Below are positions 1 to 7,059 of a DNA stretch of 26,088 nt, piece by piece; the stretch's first letter is position 1; every line of letters begins with the position of its first letter. Source of the DNA: Actinomycetota bacterium. Its GTDB lineage: Bacteria > Actinomycetota > Acidimicrobiia > Acidimicrobiales > Poriferisodalaceae. Made by a program: the position numbers and the translations under genes. Location: positions 1 to 26,088 of the forward strand of contig JAADHX010000290.1 in the NCBI GenBank assembly GCA_013151655.1, read 5' to 3'. The notes under the pieces were generated by a model. It saw only the letters and a program-made list of their open reading frames with translations. It was not told the origin of the DNA and did not search any database.

Positions 1-308
1 TGTTCGGAGTCGGTTAGACGCTCGGCCGAGAGAGTTGACTCGACCAGATCGAGCCGGTCGAGACGCACCGCCAACAACCGATCGCGTTGCGACGCTTGGA
101 ACTCTGCTTCGTTGTCGACGTCCTCGGGGTGGGCCGTGGGAAACAGCCGACGCATGCCTTCGTCGACCTCACCGCTGGGGCCAACTCCGACAAGAACGTC
201 GCGCAGTTGCGGGATCAGATGGCCTAGGAGCTGACGTTCTTCGTCTTGGATCTTGATCGACACGCCCTCGCTCGATCTACGTATCCGACGCCGCAGAGAA
301 AAACCCAT
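1..308 (-). CDS. DUF2017 family protein (partial, C-terminus off the window)
   Basis: Reading the minus strand from ATG at 308 gives 102 open codons to the window edge, starting MGFSLRRRIRRSS. The frame shows the pattern I associate with actinobacterial DUF2017 proteins: a helix with EERQLLGHLIPQLRDVL (about residues 23-39), then RLFPTAHPEDVDNEAEF (about 54-70), then an RDRLLAVRLDRLDLVE helix. The start lies 3 bp after the clpS stop codon, so the two are surely co-transcribed. DUF2017 genes commonly sit beside clpS in actinobacteria; their function is unknown to me, though the linkage suggests a role with the ClpS/ClpP N-degron system (inference). The protein is soluble-looking and highly charged. 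The 3' end is outside the window, so length cannot be judged. Confidence 0.8.
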   Translation of the reverse strand, partial: MGFSLRRRIRRSSEGVSIKIQDEERQLLGHLIPQLRDVLVGVGPSGEVDEGMRRLFPTAHPEDVDNEAEFQASQRDRLLAVRLDRLDLVESTLSAERLTDSE

Positions 309-311
309 CGC

Positions 312-629
312 CTACTTGTCCTTCTGCATGGTGGCCCACAGTCCGTACTCGTGGAGGCGGGCGACGTCGCGTTCGGCATCGCCCTGAGTGCCGTTGGCGA
401 CCACAGCGCGACCCTTTTCGTGCACATCGAGCATCAACTCGGTGGCCTTCATGTTGCTGTAACCGAACAATTTCTGGAGAACCATCACTACGTACCCCAT
501 CAGGTTGATGGGATCGTTCCATACCAACACGATCCATGGAACGTCCTCGTCGACGAGCGTGGTCGTTCTGCCCTCGCGGGTCGGTGCCTGCGCGGGCATA
601 GGCGAAGGTGGAGGCGGGGAGGAGTTCAT
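312..629 (-). CDS. clpS: ATP-dependent Clp protease adaptor ClpS
   Basis: ClpS binds N-degron substrates and hands them to ClpA/ClpC for degradation by ClpP in the cytoplasm. The 105-residue product has a disordered Pro-rich N-terminus (about residues 1-25). The compact ClpS core follows, with WIVLVWNDPINLMGYVV (about 32-48) and the helix DVHEKGRAVV, which together form the N-degron pocket in known ClpS proteins. Its length matches the family. I chose ATG at 629; it overlaps the ctaA stop by one base (TGATG), implying translational coupling. A GTG one codon upstream (632) is an alternative. The open frame runs to 743 but that part is ctaA in another frame. The DUF2017 gene follows after 3 bp. 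Confidence 0.92.
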   Translation of the reverse strand: MNSSPPPPSPMPAQAPTREGRTTTLVDEDVPWIVLVWNDPINLMGYVVMVLQKLFGYSNMKATELMLDVHEKGRAVVANGTQGDAERDVARLHEYGLWATMQKDK

Positions 630-1627
630 CACGAAGTGACCATGTGTTGCGACTCGTCGGAATTTGGCAAGTCGACTATCGGCACATGGTTGTCGGACTT
701 TGTGACGAGTACAAGCTGTACGGCTGAGATCCAAACCGCGCACGCCCCGACGATGTGGATTCCTACGAGCAGCGCGGGAATGTCGGAGAAGTATTGGATG
801 TAGCCGAGTGCGCCCTGGCCAACGACAAGGAAACCGAAAACGCGGACATGACGGGTGAACCGTCGATTCGCTTCGTGAGAGTTGACCGTGACGAGCAGCG
901 CCACCACCAGAGCCACTACCAACCAGACAGTTCCCGCGTGAACGACGGCTGCGTCAGGAAGATCAAGAGCGAGGCGGGCTACGTCCTCGTCGCCCGCGTG
1001 TGGCCCGGCTGCGGTAACGACCGTGCCTGCCAGGACTGTGATTGCCGTTGTTGCCCCCGTAGCCCAAGCAAGGATTCGCAAGCGGCGGGTAGCGGCGGGA
1101 GGCGACGGGGCCACCTCGACCGGCCCAAGGTCGGGCAGGCCGGCGCGGTGATGCAAGACCACAGCGTTCCAGATAAGGACTATCGACAAGAGGAAGTGAG
1201 CCATCACAACCTCGGGCCGCAAGCTGGTCAGGACGGTGATGCCGCCGAGCACAACCTGAACCACGACTCCGGCCACGAGGCCCCACGACCAGCGGGTGAG
1301 GTCTCGTCGGCGGGGGTTTCGTCTCATCGACGCCAGAACGGCTGCGATGACGGCCACAGACACAACCCCGGTGAACAGGCGGTTGACGAACTCGATTACG
1401 CCGTGCAGGGTGGCCTCGGGAACGAAGCTTTCTTCGGTGCAGGTTGGCCAGTCGGTACACCCGAGCCCCGACCCGGTTAAGCGCACCGCTGCACCTGAAA
1501 CCACAATTGTCACTAGCGCAGCCAAAGCGCGCGCGGTCACGCGTCGATAACGTGTTGGGCTGACGACTGGTTTGATGAACTTCCGATTCCGCTTCTGAAA
1601 ATCTGCGCTTCGGTCTTCGTCATTCAC
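629..1627 (-). CDS. ctaA: Heme A synthase (COX15/CtaA family)
   Basis: Converts heme O to heme A in the cytoplasmic membrane for aa3/caa3 oxidases. The 332-residue protein has about eight hydrophobic segments in two four-helix halves. Visible family features are the extracytoplasmic cysteine pair in GLGCTDWPTC (C57, C63), and candidate heme-ligand histidines H75 (LHGVIEFVNR), H144 (VMAHF), H230 (VVHAG) and H291 (GIHIVGA). The first-half motif reads E-F-V-N-R, with Asn where Bacillus CtaA has a His; I believe this is the usual actinobacterial form. It is divergent from ctaB (42 bp between the longest frames) and overlaps clpS by one base downstream. It serves the oxidase encoded at 5872-10049. 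Confidence 0.92.
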   Translation of the reverse strand: MNDEDRSADFQKRNRKFIKPVVSPTRYRRVTARALAALVTIVVSGAAVRLTGSGLGCTDWPTCTEESFVPEATLHGVIEFVNRLFTGVVSVAVIAAVLASMRRNPRRRDLTRWSWGLVAGVVVQVVLGGITVLTSLRPEVVMAHFLLSIVLIWNAVVLHHRAGLPDLGPVEVAPSPPAATRRLRILAWATGATTAITVLAGTVVTAAGPHAGDEDVARLALDLPDAAVVHAGTVWLVVALVVALLVTVNSHEANRRFTRHVRVFGFLVVGQGALGYIQYFSDIPALLVGIHIVGACAVWISAVQLVLVTKSDNHVPIVDLPNSDESQHMVTS

Positions 1628-1669
1628 GCCCTAAACGTTATTCGTCCGAACCGCGATCGGAAACAATAA

Positions 1670-2671
1670 ATGAGTGACTCGAGTCACCGTCGGAAAGTTG
1701 CTACCCGTTCTGGTTGGAGTGTGGGTCGAACACGACCTATCGTTCCGACCGTGACCGACGTCAGCGTTACCCCGAGCGCATCGTTTCAACAACCCCCTAG
1801 CCGGCGCCGTTCGATGGCGTTCGTGGCGCTGACCAAGCCGCGCATTATTGAACTCCTACTGGTGAGCACCGTTCCCACCATGGTCGTAGCTCAGCGAGGC
1901 CTGCCTTCGGTGTGGCTCATGATCTGGACCGTCGTCGGGGGGACCCTCGCGGCCGGCGGTGCAAATGCCTACAACATGTATGTCGATCGCGACATCGACG
2001 CCCTTATGGAACGAACCAAGGGTCGACCGCTTGTCACCGGCGAAGTTGCGCCCCGCGAAGCCCTCGTGTTTGCGACCGTGCTCGAGATTGCTGCATTCGG
2101 GCTTCTTTGGTCGGCCGTCAACCTTTTGTCGGCCGTGCTCGCCGCCTCGGCTTGCGCGTTTTACGTGATCGTCTACACCATCTGGTTAAAACGAACGTCC
2201 AAGCAGAACATTGTCATCGGCGGAGCCGCTGGGGCAGTGCCGGTTTTGATTGGGTGGTCTGCGGTCACGAACTCGATCGGTATCGAGGCCCTTGTCCTCT
2301 TCGCTCTTATGTTCATGTGGACACCACCACATTTCTGGGCTCTAGCTATCAAATACGCCGACGACTACCGCGCTGCCGACGTTCCCATGTTGCCCGCACT
2401 TGCGGCGCCGAGAACTACTGCCAACCAGATGATCCTCTACACCGTCCCAGTTGCAGTGTTGGGTGTCGTGTTCGGGTTTGTCGCCGATCTTGGATGGTTG
2501 TACCTGGTCGTTTCCGCAGTTAGCGGCGCGGTGTTTCTGTGGCACACGGTCACCCTCCGAAACGATTTAAGTGTCGGCCGAGCGATGAAGGTGTTCAGCT
2601 ACTCAATTACGTATGTCACTCTTGTGTTTGCCGCAATGGCGGTCGACATATTCGTAGCCAACGGTGTCTAA
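1670..2671 (+). CDS. ctaB: Protoheme IX farnesyltransferase (heme O synthase)
   Basis: A UbiA-superfamily membrane prenyltransferase that adds a farnesyl group to heme B to make heme O. The core carries the first Asp-rich site NAYNMYVDRDIDALMERT and the second conserved stretch MWTPPHFWALAI followed by DDYRAADVPMLP. About nine membrane helices are predicted by eye. The frame from ATG 1670 gives 333 residues, with about 45 polar, Arg-rich residues before the first conserved part. Starts at GTG 1751 or ATG 1814 (SMAFVALTKPRI) would give the usual family length of about 290-305 and leave more room for the divergent ctaA promoter. No strong ribosome binding site decides between them, so the 5' end is uncertain although the identity is not. 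Confidence 0.92.
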   Translation: MSDSSHRRKVATRSGWSVGRTRPIVPTVTDVSVTPSASFQQPPSRRRSMAFVALTKPRIIELLLVSTVPTMVVAQRGLPSVWLMIWTVVGGTLAAGGANAYNMYVDRDIDALMERTKGRPLVTGEVAPREALVFATVLEIAAFGLLWSAVNLLSAVLAASACAFYVIVYTIWLKRTSKQNIVIGGAAGAVPVLIGWSAVTNSIGIEALVLFALMFMWTPPHFWALAIKYADDYRAADVPMLPALAAPRTTANQMILYTVPVAVLGVVFGFVADLGWLYLVVSAVSGAVFLWHTVTLRNDLSVGRAMKVFSYSITYVTLVFAAMAVDIFVANGV

Positions 2672-2770
2672 CCGCACCAAAGTTCTGAACGGTGCTTCCT
2701 CATCGTTTCGAGGCCTGCCATGCTGCTGACTAGAGATTTTTACCAAATCCATCCCATCAACAACGCGTCT

Positions 2771-2802
2771 TTGCCAGCGTGCCCCAATTCTCGCGGCATA
2801 AT
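2771..2802 (+). promoter_or_regulatory. Candidate promoter of the oxidase operon
   Basis: The 167 bp between ctaB and the first oxidase-like gene hold a TTGCCA box (2771-2776) and a CATAAT box (2797-2802). The spacing is 20 bp, longer than ideal; an alternative -35 at 2773 gives 18 bp. Transcription starting near 2808 would leave about 30 bases ahead of ATG 2839, including GGAG at 2823-2826. I read this by eye only and nothing else in the gap looks like a gene. Confidence 0.25.
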
Positions 2803-2838
2803 TGTGGCGTCCAGCGTGCTGTGGAGCGAGTTCAAGCG

Positions 2839-4512
2839 ATGACCGAAACAACCGAAACGTCCTCAGCCTCAGGCCGTGCACCTCAAGAGGACCCGTCCAT
2901 ATTCGGACTTCTGAACACCGTTGACCATCGCCGAATCGGACGAATGTTCATGGTGTCCGCCGTCGCTATGTTGGCCGCGTCGGTGGTGCTCACTGCTTTG
3001 GTTGGTCTCGATCTCACCGATGCCGACGGATTCGTCGTGTTCGATTCGCACAGCTGGGCTCAAGCATTCGCCCTGTCTCGGGATTCGTTCGTGTTCCTTG
3101 CCGCTCTTCCGTTCTTCGTGGGTATGGCGATGTTCATCGTTCCAGCCCAGATTGGTGCCGGACGCCTGATTTACCCGCGCGCCGCACTCGCGTCGTTCTG
3201 GGCTTGGAAGATCTCGGCCCTGATTCTGGTGGGTGCCTACCTAGCTAACGGCGGCCCCTACGGTGGGTCCAGAGGCGACTCCGAAGCGGTCGATCTTCAC
3301 CTCATAGCTCTTGGCATGACTATCGCCTCGCTGCTTCTTGGCGTTGTGGTTGTGGTGACGACAATCTTGTCGATGCGTGCTCCTGGTCTGCACATCGACC
3401 AAGCACCCCCTTTCACTTGGGCCACGCTCGTCACCGGCATAGGCCTGCTCCTAACGCTTCCGGTTTTGGTGGCGACGCTTAGTTTCCTGTACATCGATCA
3501 CCGCTACAGCACCCGATTCGACGTCGACTTCCTCGGCGGCAACGTCGGCGTATGGAGCCACATCGAGTGGGTCTATCGAGCCCCGACGCTGTTTCTACTG
3601 TTGGTACCCGTGCTCGGAGTTATCGGCGAGGTTCTACCGGTGGCGGCGAGGCGTCGAATCATCATGCCTGCGATCGGTACCGCTGCTGTGGGCGCGGTCG
3701 CCATGTTTGGTCTCGGTGGGTGGACCCAGCTCGCTGGTGTTGAGGGCGCCACCATTTCCGACGGGTGGCAGGGCGCGGTTTATGTCGCCATGTTTGCCGG
3801 AGCCAAGCTCGCCGTAGTGGTCGTGGTTGGCCTGCACCTGCTGACTCTTGCCGAGGGCCGAGCCATCCCGAAGCTCAGCGCACCATTCCTAGCTGGTGCT
3901 GCAGCAGCAGCTATGACGACCCTTGCTGTTGTGCTCGGCACTGTGGGTGCTGGCCTCGACTGGCTCGAGTCTGTTAATGCGTTCACCATTGATCCCGAAC
4001 TTCCGCTTCGTCTCACCACCTGGAGCGATGCTCAGTTCTATCTCGTTGCCGGCGCGGTTGCGCTTGGCATCAGCGCGGCTATGGGCTGGTGGGCTCCTCT
4101 CGCGTATGGACGCCATCTCAACCCTGCTTTGGCGCGGCTGACGGCGTTGCTACTGTTCGTCGGATCGTTCGTTGGGGCCCTCGGCTCTGCGCTAACCGGG
4201 TTCGTGACGGGGCAGCCATCCGACCCGGCCCTCAACGCTCGGTACGACTTCTTGGCCGACCCCAGCACAGCCCTCAACACGTTAGGTGCTGTCGGGCTTC
4301 TGATATTTGGCGCCGGAGCAGTGCTGTTGCTCCTTGACGTGGCGATCTCGTTGCTTGCCGGCAAAGGCGCCGAGGCCGACGATAACCCCTGGGGTGCGTT
4401 TACTCCCGAGTGGGATACACCTGCCGACCCAGCCGAGTCGGCTCGGTTGCCTGCGCTCACGTCTGGCACCCCACTGCTGGAGAGCCACGATGCCGAGGAG
4501 GTAAGCGTCTGA
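2839..4512 (+). CDS. Degenerate cytochrome c oxidase subunit I homologue lacking all heme/copper ligands
   Basis: A 557-residue, roughly 12-helix membrane protein that aligns by eye along most of its length with the genuine subunit I at 7060. Shared landmarks are TVDHRRIG (27-34), FIVPAQIGAG with a following YPR, ILSMRAPG, PPFTW, LLLTLPVL, GVIGEVLPV (260-268) and GRHLN (424-428). Every metal ligand is replaced: the helix-2 His (MHG) is S80; in the HPEVY motif the CuB His, Glu and cross-linked Tyr are A248, T250 and F252; the helix-7 HH pair is Q297-L298; the helix-10 HFH motif is A398-Q399-F400. The D-channel Asp (GARDVAFPR) is R109, while K323 aligns with the K-channel Lys. It cannot bind heme a, heme a3 or CuB in the usual way. 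The frame is intact and leads the oxidase operon. ATG 2839 is preceded by GGAG; an earlier in-frame start at 2779 is less likely. Confidence 0.85.
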   Translation: MTETTETSSASGRAPQEDPSIFGLLNTVDHRRIGRMFMVSAVAMLAASVVLTALVGLDLTDADGFVVFDSHSWAQAFALSRDSFVFLAALPFFVGMAMFIVPAQIGAGRLIYPRAALASFWAWKISALILVGAYLANGGPYGGSRGDSEAVDLHLIALGMTIASLLLGVVVVVTTILSMRAPGLHIDQAPPFTWATLVTGIGLLLTLPVLVATLSFLYIDHRYSTRFDVDFLGGNVGVWSHIEWVYRAPTLFLLLVPVLGVIGEVLPVAARRRIIMPAIGTAAVGAVAMFGLGGWTQLAGVEGATISDGWQGAVYVAMFAGAKLAVVVVVGLHLLTLAEGRAIPKLSAPFLAGAAAAAMTTLAVVLGTVGAGLDWLESVNAFTIDPELPLRLTTWSDAQFYLVAGAVALGISAAMGWWAPLAYGRHLNPALARLTALLLFVGSFVGALGSALTGFVTGQPSDPALNARYDFLADPSTALNTLGAVGLLIFGAGAVLLLLDVAISLLAGKGAEADDNPWGAFTPEWDTPADPAESARLPALTSGTPLLESHDAEEVSV

Positions 4513-5093
4513 TGTCCGACGCAACCATGGCTACCTATCCAGGGGCCACCACCGCGCCGCGATCACAGCTTGTGGCTACCGCTCTCGCGGTAGCAGCCGG
4601 TAGTTCGCTTATGGCGGGCCTAATTGGCTTCTACATGAGCCGCCGCCACGCTGTTGCTTTTCCCGGCCAGGACGACGTCGTCATTCCCAACGCTCCGTTG
4701 GTCATGACTGTCTTAACCGCGATAATGGCTAGCCTTGTTGGGCACTGGGCGGTGTGGGCTGCCAAGCGCCGCGAACAGGGCCACACCCTTTTGGCAATCG
4801 GCGCGACCGTGTTGCTAATAGTCGCTTTCTTGAACATGGTTCTGTTCTCAATGAACGAGATGGACATTGCCATCGGCACCAGTGAGTGGCACAACCTGGT
4901 GTTCACCATCACCGGGTACATCATCGCCCTCACTATCATCTCGATCGTCTACTTGTTGCTTATGGGGCTACGAGCCCTCGGCGGCGACCTTGGCGATGAG
5001 GGCGCGGCCCTAATTAATGCATCTGTTCTTTTCTGGGATTTTGTCGTGGTGGCCTGGGTTTGCGCCTGGTACGCCATCTACGTGGTGAAGTGA
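4512..5093 (+). CDS. Degenerate cytochrome c oxidase subunit III-like membrane protein
   Basis: A 193-residue protein with about five membrane helices. From residue about 60 it aligns by eye with the genuine subunit III at 9077. FTITGYIIAL (131-140) matches FTLTGFHGVH, and SVLFWDFVVVAW (171-182) matches GLYWHFVDIVW. The characteristic histidines and aspartate of subunit III (GFHGVH and WHFVD) are lost, as is the Glu of its VYEF segment (here NMVLF). The first part is poorly conserved. ATG 4512 overlaps the stop of the previous gene by one base (TGATG), so the two are translationally coupled, and the pair may replace a normal subunit I-III interface. The assignment rests on pattern matching to the neighbour. 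Without that context it would be an unnamed membrane protein. Confidence 0.7.
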   Translation: MSDATMATYPGATTAPRSQLVATALAVAAGSSLMAGLIGFYMSRRHAVAFPGQDDVVIPNAPLVMTVLTAIMASLVGHWAVWAAKRREQGHTLLAIGATVLLIVAFLNMVLFSMNEMDIAIGTSEWHNLVFTITGYIIALTIISIVYLLLMGLRALGGDLGDEGAALINASVLFWDFVVVAWVCAWYAIYVVK

Positions 5094-5101
5094 GGTAACG
5101 A

Positions 5102-5875
5102 ATGTTCGGAACCGCCACCAAGTACTTCCTTGGCCTAAGTGGACTCTTTATGGTCTTGGCCACGGTTTATGGAGTCGGCACTGCGGCCAATGGCAACGGC
5201 GACGTCGGGTTCTACGCGACCGTGGTGCTCGGCACTGTTGCTGTCACCGCTGGCTTCCTGGGCTGGATTGCGCTCGAAGCCGGCGACAGTGCATCGGCCG
5301 ACCGTGGTCGCGAGAACGCATACACCCTCGTTCCTGCCTATTGGCCCGTGATGTCTGCGGCCGGTCTTGGCTTCCTGACGGTTGGCCTGGTGGTCAACAC
5401 CCAACTCGCCATCTTTGGTCTCTTCGTTCTGATTGCGGCCGCGATCGAATGGACACTCACGGCCTGGGCCGACCACCGGTCCGCCGATGTCGAAAGCAAC
5501 TATGCGGTACGCCGAACCCTGGCGATGCCTTTCGAGGTGCCGCTGTACGGTGCGCTGGCGATAGCGGTTCCGGTGTATTTGGGGGCTGGCTTCTTGTTGT
5601 CTATTGGACGCAACGCAGCTAGCTGGACGGCGCTTGGGGTTGCCTCAATTGTGCTGGTGGCAGCGTTCGTGTTTTATGCTAAACCTGACTTGAAGCGACC
5701 AGTCCTCATCTCGATTATTGGTCTCGGCGCGGTGGCTGTCGTGGTTGGCGGAATCGTCGGGTTGTCGAACGGAACCCGCCCCATCGAACATCACGAAGAT
5801 GAAGAAGAACCAGCCAGCGCCGAAGAAGAATCAGCACCCGGCGGCCAATACGAAGTAGAAGTGGAGGCCAAGTGA
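5102..5875 (+). CDS. CtaF-like membrane protein with extra C-terminal helices and an acidic tail
   Basis: A 257-residue protein with about seven hydrophobic segments (roughly 8-28, 37-58, 80-99, 102-122, 147-168, 174-193, 199-221). The first four resemble actinobacterial oxidase subunit IV (CtaF): a KYFLGLSGLFMVLATVYG start and PAYWPVMSAAGLGF (78-91). The latter parallels PSFWPIVMATGF in the C-terminal extension of the genuine subunit I (7060). The last three helices and the tail after residue 228, which is rich in Asp and Glu with an HH pair, are additions I do not recognise. The ribosome binding site is TGAGG, 7 bases before ATG. The stop overlaps the GTG of the next gene. Function is unknown; it probably belongs with the two preceding degenerate subunits. 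Confidence 0.6.
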   Translation: MFGTATKYFLGLSGLFMVLATVYGVGTAANGNGDVGFYATVVLGTVAVTAGFLGWIALEAGDSASADRGRENAYTLVPAYWPVMSAAGLGFLTVGLVVNTQLAIFGLFVLIAAAIEWTLTAWADHRSADVESNYAVRRTLAMPFEVPLYGALAIAVPVYLGAGFLLSIGRNAASWTALGVASIVLVAAFVFYAKPDLKRPVLISIIGLGAVAVVVGGIVGLSNGTRPIEHHEDEEEPASAEEESAPGGQYEVEVEAK

Positions 5876-7011
5876 GAGCCAGCTCCGCCCAGAGATCACC
5901 GATGCGACGGGTTCTACGGCCAGCTGGCCTTGCCGTTGCTGTCGGGCTGCTCACAACAGGCTGCACCGAGGGGGGTGTGTTCGACACCCTCAACCCCAAG
6001 GGCGAGAACGCGCGAATCATCGACGATCTCACCAACTTTATCGGTATAGCCGCGGTGGTGGTTGGCATCGTGATTACGGTGTTGGTCACCTACGTCGTGA
6101 TTCGGTACCGCACCACCGATGAGACCTACGATGCCCTTCCCGAGCAGGTACACGGCCACACGGTGGCTGAACTTACCTGGACCATCGTTCCGGCTATCGG
6201 TCTCATTGTGGTGACTGTCCTGTCGCTCCCTGCCATCTTCGAGCTCGACAGCCAAGACAAAGACGACATCACTGTCCTCGTCGAAGGTCAGCAGTGGTGG
6301 TGGCAGTTCAGCTACGACCTCGACAACGACGGCGAATACGAGATCGTCACTTCAGGCGACATCGTGTTCCCCGCCGGCCAACAAGTGAATCTCCAGATCA
6401 CATCTAACGATGTGATCCACTCGTTCTGGGTACCAGAGCTCAACGGCAAGAAGGACGCGGTCCCCGGTCTACATACTCCCCTGAAGCTCCATGCCGACGA
6501 GCCTGGAGTTTTCTGGGGCCAGTGCGCCGAGTTCTGTGGTCTGTCTCACGCCGAGATGCGTTTGCGGGCCGTCGCCCTCGATGACACCGACTGGGAGCGC
6601 TGGGTTTCTGAACAAACCACCGCGGGCGTGATTCCCGATGGGCAGGATGTGGCCGTTCAACGCGGTTATGAGGCGTTTGGTCAGTTCTGCAGCAGTTGCC
6701 ACGTAGTTGACGGTGTGTACGACAGCGCCTATGAAAACGAACCGCCTCTATTGTCAGGGATTGCGCCAAACCTCACCCACCTCATGGGTCGCACTTCGTT
6801 CGCCGGCGGCATCTTCGAGCTGTACAACGACGACGGAACGGTCAATGAAGCCGATCTACTCGCCTGGGTGCGCGATGCACCTGGCCGCAAGGCTCTGGCT
6901 CCCGACAACCAACAAGGCATGACCTCGTTTGCCGAACAGCTCAGCAATGAGCAACTATCCGACATTGTCGCCTACCTCTCCACTCTTGGAGAGGCCCCGA
7001 TACTTCCCTAA
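5872..7011 (+). CDS. ctaC: Cytochrome c oxidase subunit II fused to cytochrome c (caa3 type)
   Basis: Accepts electrons at CuA outside the membrane and passes them to subunit I. In the 379-residue frame there is a lipoprotein-like signal (lipobox LTTGC, C31) and two membrane helices (about 56-77 and 103-122). The cupredoxin domain follows, with QQWWWQF (140-146) and CuA ligands H183, C218, E220, C222, H226 and M229. A C-terminal class I cytochrome c has CSSCH (C273, C276, H277) and a likely Met ligand M350 (QGMTSF). The fused heme domain makes this a caa3 oxidase. GTG 5872 overlaps the previous stop (GTGA); ATG 5902, ten codons later, would give a cleaner signal peptide and may be the true start. 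The subunit I gene follows after 48 bp. Confidence 0.93.
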   Translation: MRASSAQRSPMRRVLRPAGLAVAVGLLTTGCTEGGVFDTLNPKGENARIIDDLTNFIGIAAVVVGIVITVLVTYVVIRYRTTDETYDALPEQVHGHTVAELTWTIVPAIGLIVVTVLSLPAIFELDSQDKDDITVLVEGQQWWWQFSYDLDNDGEYEIVTSGDIVFPAGQQVNLQITSNDVIHSFWVPELNGKKDAVPGLHTPLKLHADEPGVFWGQCAEFCGLSHAEMRLRAVALDDTDWERWVSEQTTAGVIPDGQDVAVQRGYEAFGQFCSSCHVVDGVYDSAYENEPPLLSGIAPNLTHLMGRTSFAGGIFELYNDDGTVNEADLLAWVRDAPGRKALAPDNQQGMTSFAEQLSNEQLSDIVAYLSTLGEAPILP

Positions 7012-7027
7012 CTGATTTCGACCTGCC

Positions 7028-7049
7028 GCCTCGAAGAGAGGCTGAGGAG
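7028..7049 (+). other. Small intercistronic hairpin and ribosome binding site before ctaD
   Basis: GCCTC (7028-7032), loop GAAGA, GAGGC (7038-7042) form a perfect 5 bp stem directly followed by TGAGGAG (7043-7049), 10 bases before ATG 7060. The Shine-Dalgarno is strong and fixes the start. The hairpin may be an RNA processing or stability site in the operon (inference), or chance. Confidence 0.35.
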
Positions 7050-7059
7050 ACGCTCACAG

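Noticed and set aside
246..803. Long plus-strand open frame opposite clpS and ctaA
   Set aside because: It is antisense to two clearly recognised genes and has no family features; a shadow of GC-rich coding.
2839..4512. Calling the degenerate subunit I a pseudogene
   Set aside because: The frame is intact for 557 codons, hydrophobic helices and structural motifs are kept, substitutions are concentrated at ligand sites, and it is coupled to the next gene. That pattern fits a re-purposed protein better than decay.
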